DNA from: Arundinibacter roseus
GTDB lineage: Bacteria; Bacteroidota; Bacteroidia; Cytophagales; Spirosomataceae
Length of the DNA stretch: 64,000 nt
Assembly (NCBI RefSeq): GCF_004348825.1
Contig: NZ_SMJU01000009.1
Location: forward strand, 124,001 to 188,000
Direction of reading: 5' to 3'
Under the pieces are notes generated by a model. It saw nothing but the letters and a program-made list of their open reading frames with translations. It ran no database searches and had not been told where the DNA came from. Numbering within the stretch: the stretch's first letter is position 1; each line of letters starts with the position of its first letter. A program made the position numbers and the translations under genes. Below, one piece after another: positions 62,051 through 64,000 of the stretch.

Positions 62051-64000
62051 TTACCGATTCAAAACCACCTTACTGACTTTACTAAATGTACCGGCCCGAA
62101 CTTTGACGAGATACGTACCGGAGGCCAATCCTTTAACATCCAGTGGAATGTTACTTCTCTGGGCAGTGGAGGCGATGTACTGTACCCGTAGTTGTTGCCC
62201 TGACAAACTCAGAATTTCGATGGCAACGGGGCCGCTCAGGTCTTTCAGAGATACATACACCTCGGCCTGTGTAGGATTTGGAAATACGTTTACGGTCGCA
62301 AGGCCCGGAAGTTCGTCAAGCGATGTAATCGTAAACACATACGCCACAGACATCGGGCTTTGGCAGCCATTTTCGGTAACCTGCACCGTGTAGCTGCCCG
62401 ACTCCGCAGGATCATACTCATTGCCCGTAGCTCCCGAAATAGCATTCGTATTCAAAAACCACTGATTGCCCCGTTCTGCGCTTGACACCAGCGTAATGCT
62501 GTTGCCTGCCGTAATGACCGGCTGAGCAGGACGTGAAGTAACCTCTATGGGTAGCGGCTCAGAAATAGTTTTACAGCCTTTGGAATCTACTGTTTCGAGT
62601 GAATAGTTGCCCCCTTGATTGGCCGCAAAGGTATCTGTGGTTGCGCCGGAAATAGCAGTTCCGTCCCGAAACCACTGATAGTTGGTGATGGAAGCGCTGC
62701 TTGTACTTTGAACTTTCAGGTCAACAGTCTGCCCTTCACAGATTGTCGTTGACCCTTCTGCCAACAGGTTGATTTTGTATGCCGGTAAAATGACCACAGT
62801 ATCCGAAAAAGAAGTGCAGCCTGCCTGTGTTGTTGCTTTTACCTGATACGTTCCACTTTCAGCAGTTACTACATTGGCCGCATTTGCATTTCCGATGGAT
62901 ACACCATTTCTAAACCATTCATAGCTAACATTCGGCACATTGCTCTGAACGCTGATTTCCAAGCTCTTTCCTTCACACAACGTGTTATCCTTTGGCGGAA
63001 CCAAGCTCAGAATCGGACGTGGACTAGCGGTGACGGTAATTGAATTTGACTGATTTTCGCATCCCTCTGCATTCCTGACCACTACTGAGTACGTTCCACT
63101 TTGGGTAGCTGCAAACTGAATACCGGTAGCAACCGGAGCATTGTTTCTAAACCATTGATACGTGTAGCCGTTTCCTCTCGGAGCAAATAGCATCAGTGAC
63201 AATCCTTCGCAAATGATGGTGGGGCCGTCGGCTGTAATTGTTGCCTGTGGCTTTGGATTAACTTTAATCACGACCGGGTCAGAAATGGAGCGGCACTCAT
63301 TCACGGTAAGTTTCAGAACCGTGCCTTTTTCCCCTACGATCCAGCCTGTATTTGCGTCTGTAAATGAAACATCATTGAGCGTATTTCGAGTATCCGTAGT
63401 TTGTCGAATCCAACTGCTGCCGCCATCATTCGTTTTCAAAATAAGGCCTTCAACGCCTACGATGTACCCAACTTGCTCAGACAGAAAGTAAATTCCATTC
63501 AGTGAAGTAGAAACCCCGGAAGTTTGTTGCGTCCAGGATTGCCCTCCATTTTGTGTTTTCAGGATCACACCATCGTTGGAAATTACCCATCCGATTCTAT
63601 CATTTACAAAAAAGCAACGTTGAAGACTCTTCCCTGCCCGGACCAGCTGCACGGACCAACTGTTGCCGCCATCGATAGTTTTGATGAGTTTTCCGTTGCT
63701 CGTAGTAATAAAACCTACATTGTCGTTGATAAATTGGAGATCGAGCATGCCGGTGTTATTATCAGGAGTATCTATATAAGATATAGGTACGGGCGTACGG
63801 GATGCTCCTGAAAATCGGTAGAGGGATGCTCCTCCAAATGCAGGATCACGAGAAATATAAAATCCAGAATTGACTGTCTGAAAATAGGCTTTATCAATAA
63901 CAAAAGTTGGTGGTTGTGTATTACCAAAAAGGGTCTGCCAGGTTTCTCCACCATTGGTTGTCGTGGCCAAAACCCCAAAACCTACGCGCCACCCAAATTG
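62051..64000 (-). CDS. Secreted YCF48/Ig-repeat protein with T9SS type A sorting domain, 3' part
   Basis: The frame runs to the window edge (650 codons, stop at 62051), so the N-terminus is missing. The first ~240 visible residues are YCF48 repeats (TTNGGETWQTLFGN, KTNDGGSSWIRQ), followed by three Ig-like units (TIICEGLSLMLFAPRGN, NTLCEGKSLEISVQSN, TTICEGQTVDLKVQS) and the LVSSAERGNQWFLNT unit, then the sorting domain SGTYLVKVRAG. It has more Ig units than its downstream paralogue, showing modular growth. Confidence 0.9.
   Translation of the reverse strand, partial: QFGWRVGFGVLATTTNGGETWQTLFGNTQPPTFVIDKAYFQTVNSGFYISRDPAFGGASLYRFSGASRTPVPISYIDTPDNNTGMLDLQFINDNVGFITTSNGKLIKTIDGGNSWSVQLVRAGKSLQRCFFVNDRIGWVISNDGVILKTQNGGQSWTQQTSGVSTSLNGIYFLSEQVGYIVGVEGLILKTNDGGSSWIRQTTDTRNTLNDVSFTDANTGWIVGEKGTVLKLTVNECRSISDPVVIKVNPKPQATITADGPTIICEGLSLMLFAPRGNGYTYQWFRNNAPVATGIQFAATQSGTYSVVVRNAEGCENQSNSITVTASPRPILSLVPPKDNTLCEGKSLEISVQSNVPNVSYEWFRNGVSIGNANAANVVTAESGTYQVKATTQAGCTSFSDTVVILPAYKINLLAEGSTTICEGQTVDLKVQSTSSASITNYQWFRDGTAISGATTDTFAANQGGNYSLETVDSKGCKTISEPLPIEVTSRPAQPVITAGNSITLVSSAERGNQWFLNTNAISGATGNEYDPAESGSYTVQVTENGCQSPMSVAYVFTITSLDELPGLATVNVFPNPTQAEVYVSLKDLSGPVAIEILSLSGQQLRVQYIASTAQRSNIPLDVKGLASGTYLVKVRAGTFSKVSKVVLNR
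62053..62503. repeat. Near-identical C-terminal coding repeat, copy B
   Basis: Partner of 59161-59611 in the same orientation. Differences cluster in the sorting domain's middle (around 62147-62160), where several adjacent codons differ. Confidence 0.9.

Noticed and set aside
59159-63978. Repeated glycine/tryptophan-rich DNA pattern as a possible tandem repeat or CRISPR-like array
   Set aside because: The periodicity is in protein sequence (YCF48 and Ig units) with varied DNA and no constant spacer length.

Overview
The window looks like a chromosomal segment of a Bacteroidota bacterium, most likely an environmental member of the Cytophagales/Spirosomataceae type (inference). The support is protein families and signals typical of that phylum: type IX secretion C-terminal domains (A and B types), a HmuY/TonB haem-uptake set with a DUF6607 protein, DUF5777 barrels, TAnnTTTG-like promoter elements, a general lack of Shine-Dalgarno sequences, and a lysyl-tRNA synthetase with a C-terminal extension. 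No rRNA, tRNA, CRISPR array or insertion sequence was recognised.

Layout. 1-1738: 5' part of a CzcA/CusA heavy-metal efflux pump and a His-containing membrane protein. 1918-6045: bestrophin channel, then a two-gene signalling unit (cyclic-nucleotide-binding-domain histidine kinase plus a response regulator fused to a cysteine-less glutaredoxin/thioredoxin-reductase-like protein). 6284-9635: probable zinc-limitation operon under two 15-bp palindromes. 9729-13845: haem/iron acquisition operon under Fur-like boxes. 14032-17436: periplasmic redox cluster (Rieske, DUF5777, YceI, hemerythrin, PepSY-type membrane protein). 17529-19467: ECF sigma with a membrane-anchored beta-barrel partner. 19680-23769: phosphodiesterase-like protein and an H-NOX/hybrid-kinase nitric oxide sensing pair.

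23931-35769: a trehalose and alpha-glucan block: glgX, treZ and a treY-malQ fusion on the plus strand, convergent with a second treZ and an alpha-glucosidase on the minus strand. Together these debranch glycogen, convert maltodextrin ends to trehalose and recycle the short glucans. 35974-38342: a second ECF sigma module. 38445-42028: two DUF1206 membrane proteins, an acetyltransferase and ribBA. 42226-50452: a T9SS type B surface protein, ybaB, a glycosyltransferase, a PspC protein, cspA, lysS, a PadR regulator with its membrane partner, and a Fpg-type glycosylase. 50738-56798: P1 peptidase, VapBC-type toxin-antitoxin, an unusual Nramp-like transporter and two membrane glycosyltransferases.

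56799-59158 is an accessory patch: an unannotated 51-residue protein coupled to an HNH endonuclease, and a DUF4160/DUF2442-XRE toxin-antitoxin-like pair whose first gene has ATA where the start codon should be. 59159-64000 holds two tandem YCF48-repeat surface proteins with near-identical C-terminal ends; the second runs off the window.

The least ordinary items are the cysteine-less REC/glutaredoxin/TrxR fusion, the twin-palindrome zinc operon, the Nramp-like protein lacking both metal-binding motifs, the envelope-spanning anti-sigma/barrel fusion, and the small-protein/HNH pair.
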